Source: Endomychus coccineus
Taxonomy: Eukaryota > Arthropoda > Insecta > Coleoptera > Endomychidae
Assembly (NCBI GenBank): GCA_958510875.1
Contig: CAUEHT010000002.1
Location: 806,001-870,000 of the forward strand
DNA: 64,000 nt
Reading direction: 5' to 3'
Under the pieces are notes generated by a model that was given only the letters and a program-made list of their open reading frames with translations, made no database searches and was not told the origin of the DNA. The position numbers and the translations under genes are program-made. How positions within the stretch are numbered: position 1 is the stretch's first letter; every line of letters starts with the position of its first letter. Shown one piece after another: positions 20,613 through 32,484 of the stretch.

Positions 20613-22024
20613 GATGTAGAAATGTACTTGTACCCCTAGGAAGTATACCTTCGTCCATGGACCATTTAGGAAGTTTCTGAGCAGTATATAGTTATTTAAG
20701 ATCTCTTGGTATTATTTCTACATCGTTCCATTATACATACACCTCCAAAATCAGTTCTCTTCGTGAGTTATCACTTAATCCTTACATAGGTTACCGTCAA
20801 AACACGTCAAATCTTTATGATTTATTTTAAGCTACTTAGCGGCATTTTTGGGTTACGTCTTGGAATTAGTTTGGTGCCATATTAACATTATCGATGACGA
20901 TCTTTCGAATGGTGAATTTTAATTGAACGTAGAGGCCCTAGTTTTTGATTTTGGAAAATTCCCGAGAAAATCTTGCAATATGGATGACAAAAATTGGTAT
21001 TATATCGATTTGAATAAAAATATCCCCAACTCTTGTGTCAGATTAATTAATTTGACGTTTCTAAGAATGCCAAATTTCGCAATTTTATACGAAAGTTTAA
21101 ACACTCAGATATCTTTAGCGCTTGAGGCTCCGGGATTTTCACTTGGCCTATCGAAATTAGAAGGTTCAAATTGTATAAAAACACAATTGCATGAAGGCCA
21201 AACCTCCTATGTAATAAGCTACGAACGAAATCATTTCGAAGTTTCCCTCGAGGAGCCCGCTCCGCGTAAGTTAGAGTTTATACATTTTACCTCGATCTTG
21301 TTAATTTGGGGCCGTTTCGTGGCCCGTACGGCCGGCGCCAGCTGTAATAAAGTCTTTTTTGCTATGGGCCGCTAGCATTTATCCGCTTCGGGTATATTTT
21401 AGTAGCTAGAAAATTCCCTTCGGTGCTTCGCACGTCAGACGTGCATAGCTGAGACCTGAGAGTACCTGTTTCTATTTGGATTAAATTTTCGTATTTAAAA
21501 GACATTTTGGGGCCCGAGACTATGCTATTAAGTTGACCCGGTTCATAATCTAACGACATGGATCGAAAACCGCACTCCAAATGTCCCCTTAAAGTCGTAG
21601 GAGGGAGCACTATTTTTGCACTTTTCTAACTCGCGTGCTACGCGCTTCTCGCGTGAACGTCATTCGATTTACGGAAAATTAACTATTTCAAAACAGTTTT
21701 CGACCCGGTTTGGGGCTTATGCGACCTTCTAAAAGGTTCAAAGTTAACGTTTCAATCATTTTTCGAGCTCGCTGCGCTCGCTTCGTTTAGCTTGTCGTGT
21801 TCAAAAATGTTCGTCGATTAGGTCGAAAATCGCATATTCCTAGTTTGATTTTTAGTAACTTGACTACCAACCTAATAAGCCGCTTATTCTAATACCGACT
21901 AGTTGAATTTACGGGCTACGCCCCGCTAAGATGCAGTTTTTTATGTGCAACGCCTTTGTAAGGGTTTAGTCGGATGGTGCGTGGTAACCTTTATGTGAGG
22001 CGTACGGGCACCTTTAGGTTGTCA
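20613..22024 (+). repeat. Module W copy 4 (gamma subtype)
   Basis: TATACATA instead of TATAAATA, ORF1 broken, ORF2 intact, ORF3 disrupted. The S1-type spacer follows and the next module begins after 3.25 kb. Copies 4-5-6 therefore define the basic uninterrupted period of the array. Confidence 0.87.
20980..21375 (+). CDS. ORF2 of module W copy 4, intact 131 aa
   Basis: Start MDDKNWYYID, end MGR-TAG. The in-frame leader upstream reads VEALVFDFGKFPRKSCN, the gamma version, and is the same length (19 codons after TTG) as the beta leader of copies 2 and 3 despite a different sequence. The body is the same as copy 3. Unknown family. Confidence 0.58.
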   Translation: MDDKNWYYIDLNKNIPNSCVRLINLTFLRMPNFAILYESLNTQISLALEAPGFSLGLSKLEGSNCIKTQLHEGQTSYVISYERNHFEVSLEEPAPRKLEFIHFTSILLIWGRFVARTAGASCNKVFFAMGR

Positions 22025-23885
22025 CTTGGACAAACGTCAACTTGACAGTTGTAGGTTACATAGATATAATGCAAGGAACAACTGAGTAAATGGGAGTATT
22101 TCATTATTGAATTTTAATCTTACTATACCTCTTTCTTTTATGGAGTAACAACATTACTATTCAAGTAATCGAAGGAGATGACCCCACCCCCTTTTGGAAA
22201 AGTTTCCCAGTAAAAAAAGTACCTAAATAGAACCAGTATGTAGGAGGGTATTCCTTCTTATAATGTTAATTAATAAATATTGTGCCAATTTGAAATTATG
22301 TATTTTCTCAACATGCTACCTACAATTGACTTCTATTTGTTCATAGCTCAAACAGCTATTCACACTATTTTCAATCCAAATTACATTCTCTGAGGAATGA
22401 GAAGAAGCTATTTTATGAAAAAATCTATAAGCCGTTGAAGAAACCTGAGCGTTTTGTCTATCTGAAGCAGAATGACATTCTCTTTTGAAGTACCTTAAGG
22501 ATACACCTTCTTAGTATACCATTCGAAAAGATTTCTCAAACATATCGGTAGTAGAACCATTGTAAAAACCAATTCCCAGTCTTAAAACTGTTCGATTTAC
22601 CCTTTTTGTTATAAATACAAAGATACAGAATTTATTCCTATTAGTAACTTGCAAAATGCAATTGTGTTTCGTTTGTACCTACAGGTCTCAAGCAAGTTTG
22701 TACATATCTATTTTTATTGCTAGATAGTCTCAGAGAAAGTTATGTTATAAAAAATCTACTACCCGTTGAGGAAGGATTTTTTCTCTTTTCAGCTCCGAAT
22801 CTGATGTACTTATGCCAGGAATAATGAAGAAGAAGGGTGCATTTCATTATTAAGTTTTCCTCCTACCTTTATTCTTTTTATATATACATTTGCAAAGCTC
22901 AATTTGAAGTATTGAAACTGTACAATCTATCATTTGTAAACTTTCCCGTCATCTCTCTTAATGTTGTATAACATCCATAAAGTGATGTATACTTTGTTGA
23001 AACTATACCTTATGGTAGCAGATTAATTGTTTAACACTTTTATAATCATTTTCATGCATGTAACATCAGTTTTGGTGAAATTTTTCCTCCAACTGACATA
23101 TGTATAAAATGATACATCATGTAAATTGAACATTAAGAATGCTTTCCTTTCCAATAACATATGAAATACTCTTGTATACATCTTTTCCTTCCTTTATTTC
23201 ATATGATTTAGGCCTAATTAGCATCCGATTCCTAAAAGATGCTATTATATCATAACCTTGGATCTACGTTGAAAATGTGAAATGTCAATTTAGATCCTGA
23301 AACATAATAAACCATACACATATATGAAAATGTCTTTATTGTAACTAAAATAACATTATTTGAATACTTTGAAATGCTTGTACTATGAATTTGAACTAAT
23401 TATGAGTGAATCCAATGTTCGTGGTGCTACATAACTCTGGACGATGCCACGTGTATAGTAGAATATGACAGATATCTTGTTATTTTCCTCGAAAATTTAT
23501 TGTACCCTTCTCGTAGATGATGTAGATACCTTTCCAAATCGTTTTTGTGTTTCTTTCAATCCTTATGAACTTTAATTTGTTCAAGAATATGTGTGTAGGT
23601 TAAACGTTGATAAATGATTTGTATCTTCATATCTAAAATCAAATATGTTAGCGCTATTGTTAAACATTGCTTAGACTTACCTTTAGAGAGTTTTTTGATA
23701 GATGAGGACCCCGATTTATATCATATTCAAGTACTTTTGAACGGAAACATGATGTTTACGATATACATCTGACAGTTGGTTAATATGTTGAGACATCGAA
23801 GTGTGAGACCATAGAGGTCTGTTCGTGCTCATTTTAATGGAATTCACGTCCGTAGATCTGATTTCAGTGGGCCCCAGTAGTCTAT
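22025..23885. repeat. S1-type spacer, short form
   Basis: Begins with 'tgacagttgtaggttacata' and contains 'aataaatattgtgccaattt' near 22265, 'caaacatatcggtagtag' near 22537, 'ccaactgacatatg' near 23088, and the alpha upstream flank from about 23610. It is almost identical to 25265-27097 and close to 60767-62566. It holds no transposon ORF and no gene. Confidence 0.78.
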
Positions 23886-23913
23886 AGATGTAGAAATGTA
23901 CTTGTAGCGCTAG

Positions 23914-24141
23914 GAAGGATATCTTCGTCCATGGACCATTTTGGACACTTATACGCCGTATACAGCTTTTATTATTGCTTATACTTCATTTCATCATACA
24001 AACACCCCCGAAATTGATCATTTTCGTAAATTATCATCTAGATTGTCGTCAAACGACGTCGAATCTTTACGATTTATTTTAAGGTACTTAGCGGCATTTT
24101 TAGGGGTGCCAAAAACAACCACCAAAGTTCACCCGGAGTAA
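23914..24141 (+). pseudogene. ORF1 of module W copy 5
   Basis: Same open frame as in copy 1, again without an in-frame ATG; it ends at TAA before IDDDLSDGEF. FRKLSSRLSS and VESLRFILRYL are preserved. A single residue change near the end (KTTTK for KTTNK) separates it from copy 1, so alpha ORF1 copies are more alike than the ORF2 copies are across subtypes. Confidence 0.4.
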
Positions 24142-24230
24142 ATCGATGACGATCTTTCCGATGGTGAATTTTAATTGAACGTAGAGGCTTTACTTTTCGA
24201 TAAAAAAATTCCTCCAAGATAATTTTAAAT

Positions 24231-24626
24231 ATGGCCGACAAAAATTGGTACCGAATGGATTTGAATAAAAATATCCCCAAATTTTGCGTCAAATTAATTA
24301 ATTTGAAGTTTCTGAAAGTACGAAATTTCGCAATTTTATACGAACGTTGAAACACACACAAGTCTTTGGCGCGTGAAGCTCCGGGATTTTCACGTGGCCT
24401 ATCGAAATTAGGAGGTTCGAATTGTATAAAACCACAATTGCATGAAGGCCAGATGTCCTGTGTAATTTGTTACGAACGGAAACATTTTGACAAATGCCTC
24501 GAGGAGCTCGCTACGTTTCAGTTAGAGTTTATACATTTTACCTCGGTCTTGTTAATTCGGGGCCGTTTCTTGTCCCGTGCGTGCGGCGCCAGTTGTAATA
24601 AAGTCTTTTCTGCTATGGGCCGCTAG
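24231..24626 (+). pseudogene. ORF2 of module W copy 5, TGA at codon 40
   Basis: Frame opens at MADKNWYRMDLNKN and stops at TGA 24348-24350 (copy 1 has GGA). The same frame then stays open to MGR-TAG at 24626, with Arg (CGG) at the site that is Trp or stop elsewhere. A lone nonsense codon in an otherwise open frame suggests recent loss. Confidence 0.6.
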
Positions 24627-25264
24627 CTTTTACCCGCTTCGCGTATATTTTAGTAGCTAGAAAATTCCATTCGGTGCTTCGCACGTCAGACGTGCATAGC
24701 TGAGATCTGAGAGTACCTGTTTCTATTTGAATTGAATTTTCGTATTTAAAAGACATTTTGGGGCCCGAGACTATGCTATTAAGTTGACCCGGTTCATAAT
24801 CTAACGACATGGATCGAAAACCGCACTCCAAATGTCCCCTTAAAGTCGTAGGAGGGAGCACTATTTTTGCACTTTTCTAACTCGCCAGCTACGCGCTCCT
24901 CACGTGAACGTCATTCGATTTACGGAAAATTAACTATTTCAAAAGAGTTTTCGACCCGGTTCGGGGCTATCACGACCTTTTAAAAGGTTCAAAGTTTACA
25001 TTTCGATCATATTACAGGCTCGCTCTGCTCGCCTCATTTAGCTTGTCCGGTCCAAAGTTGACGGTGAAAATCGCATATTCCTAGTTTGATTTTTAGTAAC
25101 TTGACTACCAACCTAATAAGCCGCTTATTCTAATACCGACTAGTTGAATTTACGGGCTACGCCCCGCTAAGATGCAGTTTTTTATGTGCAACGCCTTTGT
25201 AAGGGTTTAGTCGGATGGTGCGTGGTAACCTTTATGTGAGGCGTACGGGCACCTTTAGGTTGTC

Positions 25265-27097
25265 ACTTGGACAAACGTCAACTTGACAGTTGTAGGTTAC
25301 ATAGATATAATGCAAGGAACAACTGAGTAAATGGGAGTATTTCATTATTGAATTTTAATCCTACTATACCTCTTTCTTTTATGGAGTAACAACATTACTA
25401 TTCAAGTAATCGAAGGAGATGACCCCACCCCCTTTTGGATGTGACTTATCATTTGGAAAAGTTTCCCAGTAAAAAAAGTACCTAAATAGAACCAGTATGT
25501 AGGAGGGTATTCCTTCTTATAATGTTAATTAATAAATATTGTGCCAATTTGAAATTATGTATTTTCTCAACATGCTACCTACAATTGACTTCTATTTGTT
25601 CATAGCTCAAACAGCTATTCACACTATTTTCAATCCAAATTACATTCTCTGAGGAATGAGAAGAAGCTATTTTATAAAAAAATCTATAAGCCGTTGAAGA
25701 AACCTGAGCATTTTGTCTGTCTGAAGCAGAATGACATTCTCTTTTGAGCTACCTCAAGGATACACCTTCTTAGTATACCATTCGAAAAGATTTCTCAAAC
25801 ATATCGGTAGTAGAACCATTGTAAAAACCAATTCCCAGTCTTAAAACTGTTCGATTTACCCTTTTTGTTATAAATACAAAGATACAGAATTTATTCCTAT
25901 TAGTAACTTGCAAAATGCAATTGTGTTTCGTTTGTACCTACAGGTCTCAAGCAAGTTTGTACATATCTATTTTTATTGCTAGATAGTCTCAGAGAAAGTT
26001 ATGCCCGAATCTGATATACTTATGCCAGGAATAATGAAGAAAAAGGGTGCATTTCATTATTAAGTTTTCCTCCTACCTTTATTCTTTTCATATATACATT
26101 TGCAAAGCTCAATTTAAAGTATCGAAACTGTACCATCTATCCTTTGAATGTATTTCCGTCATATCTCTCAATATTGTATAACATCCATAAAGTGATGTAT
26201 ACTTTGTTGAAAGTATACTTTGTGGTAGCAGATTAATTGTTTAACACTTTTATAATCATTTTCATGCATGTAACATCAGTTTTGGTGAAATTTTTCCTCC
26301 AACTGACATATGTATAAAATGATACATCATGTAAATTGAACATTAAGAATGCTTTCCTTTCCAATAACATATGAAATACTCTTGTATACATCTTTTCCTT
26401 CCTTTATTTCATATGATTTAGGCCTAATTAGCATCCGATTCCTAAAAGATGCTATTATATCATAACCTTGGATCTACGTTGAAAATGTGAAATGTCAATT
26501 TAGATCCTGAAACATAATAAACCATACACATATATGAAAATGTCTTTATTGTAACTAAAATAACATTATTTGAATACTTTGAAAGGCTTGTACTATGAAT
26601 TTGAACTAATTATGAGTGAATCCAATGTTCGTGGTGCTACATAACTCTGGACGATGCCACGTGATAGTAGAATATGACAGTATCTTGTTATTTTCCTCGA
26701 AAATTTATTGTACCCTTCTCGTAAATGATGTACCTACATACCTTTCCAAATCGTTTTTATGTTTCTTTCAATCCATATGAACTTTAATTTGTTCAAGAAT
26801 ATGTGTGTAGGTTAAACGTTGATAAATGATTTGTATCTTCATATCTAAAATCAAATATGTTAGCGCTATTGTTAAACATTGGTTAGACTTACTTTTAGAG
26901 AGTTTTTTGATAGATGAGGACCCCGATTTATATCATATTCAAGTACTTTTGAACGGAAACATGATGTTTACGATATACATCTGACAGATAGTTAATACGG
27001 GTAGACACCAACGTGTGAGACCATAGAGGTCTGTTCGTGCTCATTTTAATGGAATTCACGTCCGTAGATCTGATTTCAGTGGGCCCCAATAGTCTAT
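25265..27097. repeat. S1-type spacer between modules 5 and 6
   Basis: Copy of 22025-23885 with a roughly 50-bp deletion near 26000 at 'gagaaagttatg'. It ends in the alpha upstream flank ('gttaaacattggttagactt' near 26870). No gene or transposon. Confidence 0.78.
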
Positions 27098-27125
27098 AGA
27101 TGTAGAAATGTACTTGTAGTCCTAG

Positions 27126-27353
27126 GAAGGATATCTTCGTCCATGGACCATTTTGGACACTTATACGCCGTATACAGCTTTTATTATTGCTTATACTTCA
27201 TTTCATCATACAAACACCCCCGAAATTGATCATTTTCGTAAAATATCATCTAGATTGTCGTCAAACGACGTCGAATCTTTACGATTTATTTTAAGGTACT
27301 TAGCGGCATTTTTAGGGGTGCCAAAAACAACCACCAAAGTTCACCCGGAGTAA
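27126..27353 (+). pseudogene. ORF1 of module W copy 6
   Basis: Open frame equivalent to copy 5 with one Leu-to-Ile change (FRKISSRLSS). No in-frame ATG; TAA terminates before the acidic tail. Confidence 0.4.
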
Positions 27354-27442
27354 ATCGATGACGATCTTTCCGATGGTGAATTTTAATTGAACGTAGAGGC
27401 TTTACTTTTCGATAAAAAAATTCCTCCAAGATAATTTTAAAT

Positions 27443-27838
27443 ATGGCCGACAAAAATTGGTACCGAATGGATTTGAATAAAAATATCCCCAAATCTTGCG
27501 TCAAATTAATTAATTTGAAGTTTCTGAAATTGCGAAATTTCGCAATTTTATACGAACGTTGAAACACACACAAGTCTTTGGCGCGTGAAGCTCCGGGATT
27601 TTCACGTGGCCTATCGAAATTAGGAGGTTCGAATTGTATAAAACCACAATTGCATGAAGGCCAGATGTCCTGTGTAATTTGTTACGAACGGAAACATTTT
27701 GACAAATGCCTCGATGAGCTCGCTACGTTTCAGTTAGAGTTTATACATTTTACCTCGGTCTTGTTAATTCGGGGCCGTTTCTTGTCCCGTGCGTGCGGCG
27801 CCAGTTGTAATAAAGTCTTTTCTGCTATGGGCCGCTAG
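27443..27838 (+). pseudogene. ORF2 of module W copy 6, TGA at codon 40
   Basis: Shares the TGA (27560-27562) and the downstream open frame of copy 5, differing by a few substitutions such as LDELATF for LEELATF. The stop predates the duplication that separated the two. Confidence 0.6.
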
Positions 27839-28480
27839 CTTTTACCCGCTTCGCGTATATTTTAGTAGCTAGAAAATTCCCTTCGGTGCTTCGCACGTCA
27901 GACGTGCATAGCTGAGATCTGAGAGTACCTGTTTCTATTTGAATTGAATTTTCGTATTTAAAAGACATTTTGGGGCCCGAGACTATGCTATTAAGTTGAC
28001 CCGGTTCATAATCTAACGACATGGATCGAAAACCGCACTCCAAATGTCCCCTTAAAGTCGTAGGAGGGAGCACTATTTTTGCACTTTTCTAACTCGCCAG
28101 CTACGCGCTCCTCACGTGAACGTCATTCGATTTACGGAAAATTAACTATTTCAAAACAGTTTTCGACCCGGTTTGGGGCTATCACGACCTTTTAAAAGGT
28201 TCAAAGTTTACGTTTCGATCATATTCCAGGCTCGCTCTGCTCGCCTCATTTAGCTTGTCGGGTCCAAAGTTGACGGTGAAAATCGCATATTCCTAGTTAC
28301 ATTTTTAGTAACTTGCACACCAACCTAATAAGCCGCTTATTCTAATACCGACTAGTTGATTTTACGGGCTACGCCCCGCTGACGTACAGTTGTTTTTATG
28401 TGCTACGCCTTTGTAAGGGTTTAGTCGGATGGTGCGTGGTAACCTTTATGTGAGGCGTATGGGCACCTTTAGGTTGTCAC

Positions 28481-29486
28481 TGTGACAGACGTCACTCTGG
28501 CAGTTTTAGGTTATATAGAGATGGGTACGCGTTTATAGAAACTTTTACTATTAGCACGTGTCACAAGTTATTCTATGGTTTGGATCGTATGTCACTTTGA
28601 CATTCATAGGTTAGATAGGTTGAGAGTGGTAGATATTCATAGAAGAGTATAAAATTGGAATGGAGTCAAATCTTAGTCGAAGGTATAGTTGTAGAGTACG
28701 TCACTTGGCCAATTCTAGGTTATATAATTCAATCATTGAAACTTCAAGTATTGCAAAAGAGAATGCTCATAAAATATAGTCGCTCTACAACTACATGGCT
28801 CCTCAAATACTATACAACAAATTAAAATATTGCAACTCCACTTTTTCAAAATTAAAATGTCTTTGAATCATTGATATTGTAAAATACAAATTTAATTAAT
28901 TCATTGACGGAAGTACATTCTGATATTAACTTGTTCAAAAATCTTCGGCACTTTAAGAAAGAATTACATATAGTTACTATAACAGTTACTTACTTATACG
29001 GATATTAATCGAGTATCATTTTCATTAATTATTTGAATGAAAAGCAACTCCATTTCTTCAAAATTAGCCACCTATTTAAAGTAAACAGAGGAAGATACCT
29101 TATAGAAAACCGTTTATTTTCTCTGTACGCAGAAAAATTACATTCCATTTGGAACAACTTGGCTCCTAGAATACTTTGCAACAAATTAAAATATTTGCAA
29201 CTCTACTTTGAAATTAAATGTCTTTGAATCATTCATCTTCCTTTAGAGAATGCAACTTTTCAAATGTAAGGAGTCTTGTACCTGAAGTGTTCTTACCACT
29301 ACAGTAATAACAATACCTTAGTTTTTATTCTGTTGAATGATTCCTTGTTCTCTTAATTAATAACTATTGTTCCCTGTTATTTACTCATTTTGGTTCTTGG
29401 AATGTTATTGATATAATAATTAAATCAATAATTCTCTATGTACCTAAAGCGATAGTACAGTGGCTCACTAAATTAATAAACATAAA
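28481..29486. repeat. S2-type spacer merging into the LINE N3 flank
   Basis: The first half carries the GTCAC...TAGGTTATATA motifs (about 28490, 28590, 28690), with a deletion near 28690 that removes the third motif's palindrome. From about 29030 it matches the sequence before LINE N3 in the other units ('aacttggctcctagaatac' near 29155). Frames such as NNLAPRILCNKLKYLQLYF recur at 36.6 and 47.2 kb, but without a consistent start. Confidence 0.65.
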
Positions 29487-29793
29487 ACACGGTCGTACAT
29501 ACAGGTCCGGAAACTCTATGGTTGACATGAGTCGCTTACGCGTCGTTAAACTCGTAGTCCCTTGCTCAGTCACCAGCTGGCGCTTGGATCACGAAGTGGT
29601 AAAACGATTTTGAAAACGCAGATATGCCTTGTATTTACAAGTCAACTGACAATTTTCAGAAAATACTCCTACGTGGCGTCTTTTGGTACTACGCGAAAGT
29701 CATAAAACAATAGATCAGATGTAAAGAATATTAAATTAAAAGTCACAGATAAAATAGCAATATATGTGAAACATTACATAACTGAAATGGACA
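29487..29793. repeat. GC-richer block preceding LINE N3 (copy a)
   Basis: About 300 bp, notably richer in CpG than its surroundings ('gagtcgcttacgcgtcgtta', 'ccagctggcgcttggatcac'). It is repeated at 36890-37195 and 47513-47822 with very few changes, always directly before the truncated N3 reverse transcriptase. A short frame (MSRLRVVKL...) is open in all three, but its identity is unknown. It could be the 5' region of another inserted element. Confidence 0.5.
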
Positions 29794-30201
29794 ATGGTAT
29801 ACGCAACTATACTACTAATATTGTTATTAATTTATATAAATTCGATAGGGAGCCTCCCGATTGATGCAAAACTGATAAACTATGCTGACGATACAGTTAT
29901 TATATTCAGTGATAGATATTCACATTCACTCATGAATGAAGCTACATGTGGTCTTAGTACTGTGAATTGCTGGTTACAATCAAACAAACTCACCCTTAAT
30001 TCAAATAAAACTAAATTCGTAAGTTTCTCAATCACGAACGTTAGTGAATGCAATAACGTAAACAAACTATACATCCATACGAACTGTGAATGTGAAAATT
30101 ACATACAAGCTGCAGACCACATTAAATATCTTGTTTATATAAAAAATTCTCGGCAATTAGGTCACATTAGCACTCTGTTATAAATGTTCGTCTTTACGTA
30201 C

Positions 30202-30226
30202 GTTTCGGTCTCACGACCATCATCAG
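30202..30226 (-). ncRNA. Hammerhead-ribozyme-like core, left arm of Penelope-like element 1
   Basis: On the minus strand: CTGATGA, a 4-bp stem (GGTC/GACC) with loop GTGA, then GAAAC. This is the conserved core order of hammerhead ribozymes, which are known in Penelope terminal repeats. Stem III (CGT/ACG) is short, and the expected U before the cleavage site is not evident, so activity is doubtful. Confidence 0.5.
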
Positions 30227-30613
30227 AAGACTTATTTTGTTAAAAAGGGGGTTAACTAAAACTAATTAGCACAAGCGTCCATATCGCACAATCTTCAATC
30301 AAAAAGCTCACGCCGTCGAAACGAACAGAACCACGAATAATCGAAAATTGTATTGTTAATATTAAAGTATAGATTTTTTTGTAACAAGAAACCACTGTTA
30401 AGTAATATTCTCATAATGTACAAACGCATATTGCTATGGTCTCAAAGCAACTGAAATTCGAAGCTATTTGTTTGTAATAACTCGACCCAGATGTAGATTT
30501 ATGACGTACTTGAAAAGGTTTTAGACCTGCATTGGAATTTAGTTTACTTTAAGCGTTCTTCCTAAAATATACTTTTAACATTATAAAGACGTATGTAGGA
30601 ATTTGCAAGAGTT

Positions 30614-31033
30614 TTAATTAATCAAGTTAGTATAAATCTGACTCAATCCCTGAATATCATTCCTATGATTTACAGAATTTGAATCCCTTTTTATGTGAAT
30701 CATCTCCAGGATAGATCTTTTATAAAAATTGGTTTCTTTAGTTAAAATATTAACATTTTTGTAATCAAATTGATGGTTATAATCAAAACAGTGCTTAGCA
30801 AGGGCGGTGGAATTTTCTAAGCTATTATTTCTTGTGCTATACTTATGGCCGTACATTCTTTTTTGTAAATATTGTTTAGAGATTTCAGTATAAGTTCCAT
30901 CACAATCTAAACAATTCAATTTATATACTGTGTGGGTTTGTTTATCTTTAGGTATTACAGGTTTTAGATTTGAGAAATATTTCCCAACACAGTTAGTAGG
31001 TTTATGCGCAACATTTATATCGTACTTTTTCAA
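30614..31033 (-). pseudogene. GIY-YIG endonuclease domain of Penelope-like element 1
   Basis: About 139 codons of the Penelope C-terminus: YKLNCLDCDGTYTEISKQYL near 30900 (the GIY-YIG region with its CxxC insertion; the YIG position reads YTE), followed by KRMYGHKYS, ALAKHCFDYNHQF near 30790, and ERMIHIKR-like RSILEMIHIKRD near 30700. The family uses this nuclease to nick target DNA for reverse transcription. The RT domain is missing, and the frame is stopped upstream near 31070. Confidence 0.85.
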
Positions 31034-31190
31034 ACATTTCTTAATTTTTTCTGAGGTCTCCGGATTTTATGGTAAAGTTATATAATTGTTTGTATTACCT
31101 GTTATGTTATTTTTATAAGAAGAACCATTATAGATTTTGTTTATGTGCTAATTAGTTCTAGTTAACCCCCTTTTTAACAAAATAAGTCTT

Positions 31191-31215
31191 CTGATGATGG
31201 TCGTGAGACCGAAAC
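31191..31215 (+). ncRNA. Hammerhead-ribozyme-like core, right arm of Penelope-like element 1
   Basis: Same CTGATGA / GGTC-GTGA-GACC / GAAAC arrangement as the left arm, on the opposite strand because the arms are inverted. The two arms could also pair with each other as a long RNA hairpin. Confidence 0.5.
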
Positions 31216-31640
31216 GTACGTAAAGACGAACATTTATAACAGAGTGTTAATGTGACCTAATTCCCGAGAATTTTTTATATAATTCATACTGGGTCAAGAA
31301 TCTTATTATATTATTAAACATCTTGGTATAATCATTGACAAAAATCTTAGGTGGAATATTCAAGTAGAACATTTAGTCATTTAGATCAAAAGTCTATAAA
31401 AAACTTCCGTTAGCATTGAGATCAATTAATAATGATGTTAAAAGATTCAAATATGAAGTCTATACTTATCTCATTGATAACGCCCACATATTTGTGAGTT
31501 GTCTCAGCGTTTCTTAATTATTGTTATATTGCTCACTCGAAATATCAATTATATTTATTATCTGACTAATAAATCGTAATATATAATATTCAATTATCTA
31601 CTGTACTGTTGTGATAAATTATACGGCACAATACAAACCT

Positions 31641-32484
31641 CTTGGCGTTTAAGTGTCTATTTTCCTGTATTCACGTGATACCAGTTTTAGTTTCAATAAA
31701 CATATTCTTAGGTATTCTTATTCTTATACTCCTCTCTTTTCTGAAGTTACATATAGCCTACTATTTAAGTAATCGATGGAGAATACCTCACCCTCTCCTG
31801 GTTGTGATATATTATTTGGAAACGTTTGCAACTCTATCAACTTTTTCAAAAGTGAAAGGTGTCTTTGAATCATTCAACTTCATACAAAGAAAACAGAAAT
31901 TTAATTAATCATTTGAATGAAGGGTAACTCTATTTCTTCAAAAGTACCTACCTATATAATACTTGAATCAATGATTTTCTTATCTCATATTAGTAACATA
32001 CATTACTATTTAAGTAATCGAAGAAGATGAGCCCACCCCCTTTTGGTTGTGACTTATTATTTGGAAAAGTTTCCCAGTAAAGAAAGAACCTAAATAGAAC
32101 CAGTATGTAGGAAGGTTTTTACTTCTCATAACGTAATTCGATATAACATTCAAATATAAATAAGAAATAATCAACCTTATCCCGTAAAAGAACTGTTAAA
32201 AGTACAGAGGAGCTTCCAACTCTGATGGTGCATGCTGCTAGTCGAAAGGTCCTCAGTATTTTAATAGTATTCTTAGTGGATAAGGGTGATTATTCACAGT
32301 GTTATAGTTTATACACAATGTGAACTCTTTTATGGGTTATTGAATTTTCATATGTCTTGAACCCACCTTGAAATCAAACAATGTTATTTGCAAATTTGTA
32401 ACTATACCCCCTATTTTCTGTGGTATCTAGCAAATAGCTACACTTCAAATAATCGAGGGAGAACCTCCACCCCTTCTTGGTTGA
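31641..32484. repeat. Spacer with repeated TTAAGTAATCGA units
   Basis: No gene. The motif 'ttaagtaatcga' and its TATTATTTGGAAA partner recur near 31762 and 32005, and a diverged form ('aataatcgagggagaac') near 32444. It is repeated almost unchanged at 38250-39094 and 50040-50884. Confidence 0.72.

Larger units (their letters stand above)
23886..25264 (+). repeat. Module W copy 5 (alpha subtype)
   Basis: Very close to copy 6. ORF1 open without ATG, ORF2 stopped at codon 40, ORF3 of the disrupted type. No TATAAATA (CATACAAA instead). Confidence 0.87.
27098..28480 (+). repeat. Module W copy 6 (alpha subtype)
   Basis: Near-duplicate of copy 5 up to the 3' region, after which it is followed by an S2-type rather than S1-type spacer. 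This shows that module and spacer types have been reshuffled. Confidence 0.87.
30134..31312 (-). mobile_element. Penelope-like element copy 1 with inverted terminal arms
   Basis: About 1.18 kb, inserted in LINE N3. Arms of roughly 140 bp (30134-30273 and 31145-31282) are inverted copies of each other, followed on the right by an extra 30 bp. Flanking direct repeats are ATTAAATATCTTG (30121-30133) and ATTAAACATCTTG (31313-31325), one mismatch. The body encodes only the end of the Penelope protein. Inverted partial terminal repeats with a short extension and 5' truncation are known features of Penelope elements. Confidence 0.85.
29794..31640 (+). mobile_element. LINE N3 copy a, 5' truncated, split by a Penelope-like element
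   Basis: Plus-strand non-LTR reverse transcriptase beginning inside the palm (LLIYINSIGSL), with the catalytic YADD (LINYADDTVI) near 29885 and the thumb (CWLQSNKL, NKTKFVSFS). It is interrupted after AADHIKYL at 30133 by the Penelope-like element and resumes at 31326 with GIIIDKNLRWNIQVEH. It then jumps by deletion (near 31375) to the C-terminal LPLALRSINNDVKRF. The 3' untranslated part runs to about 31640. Confidence 0.83.
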
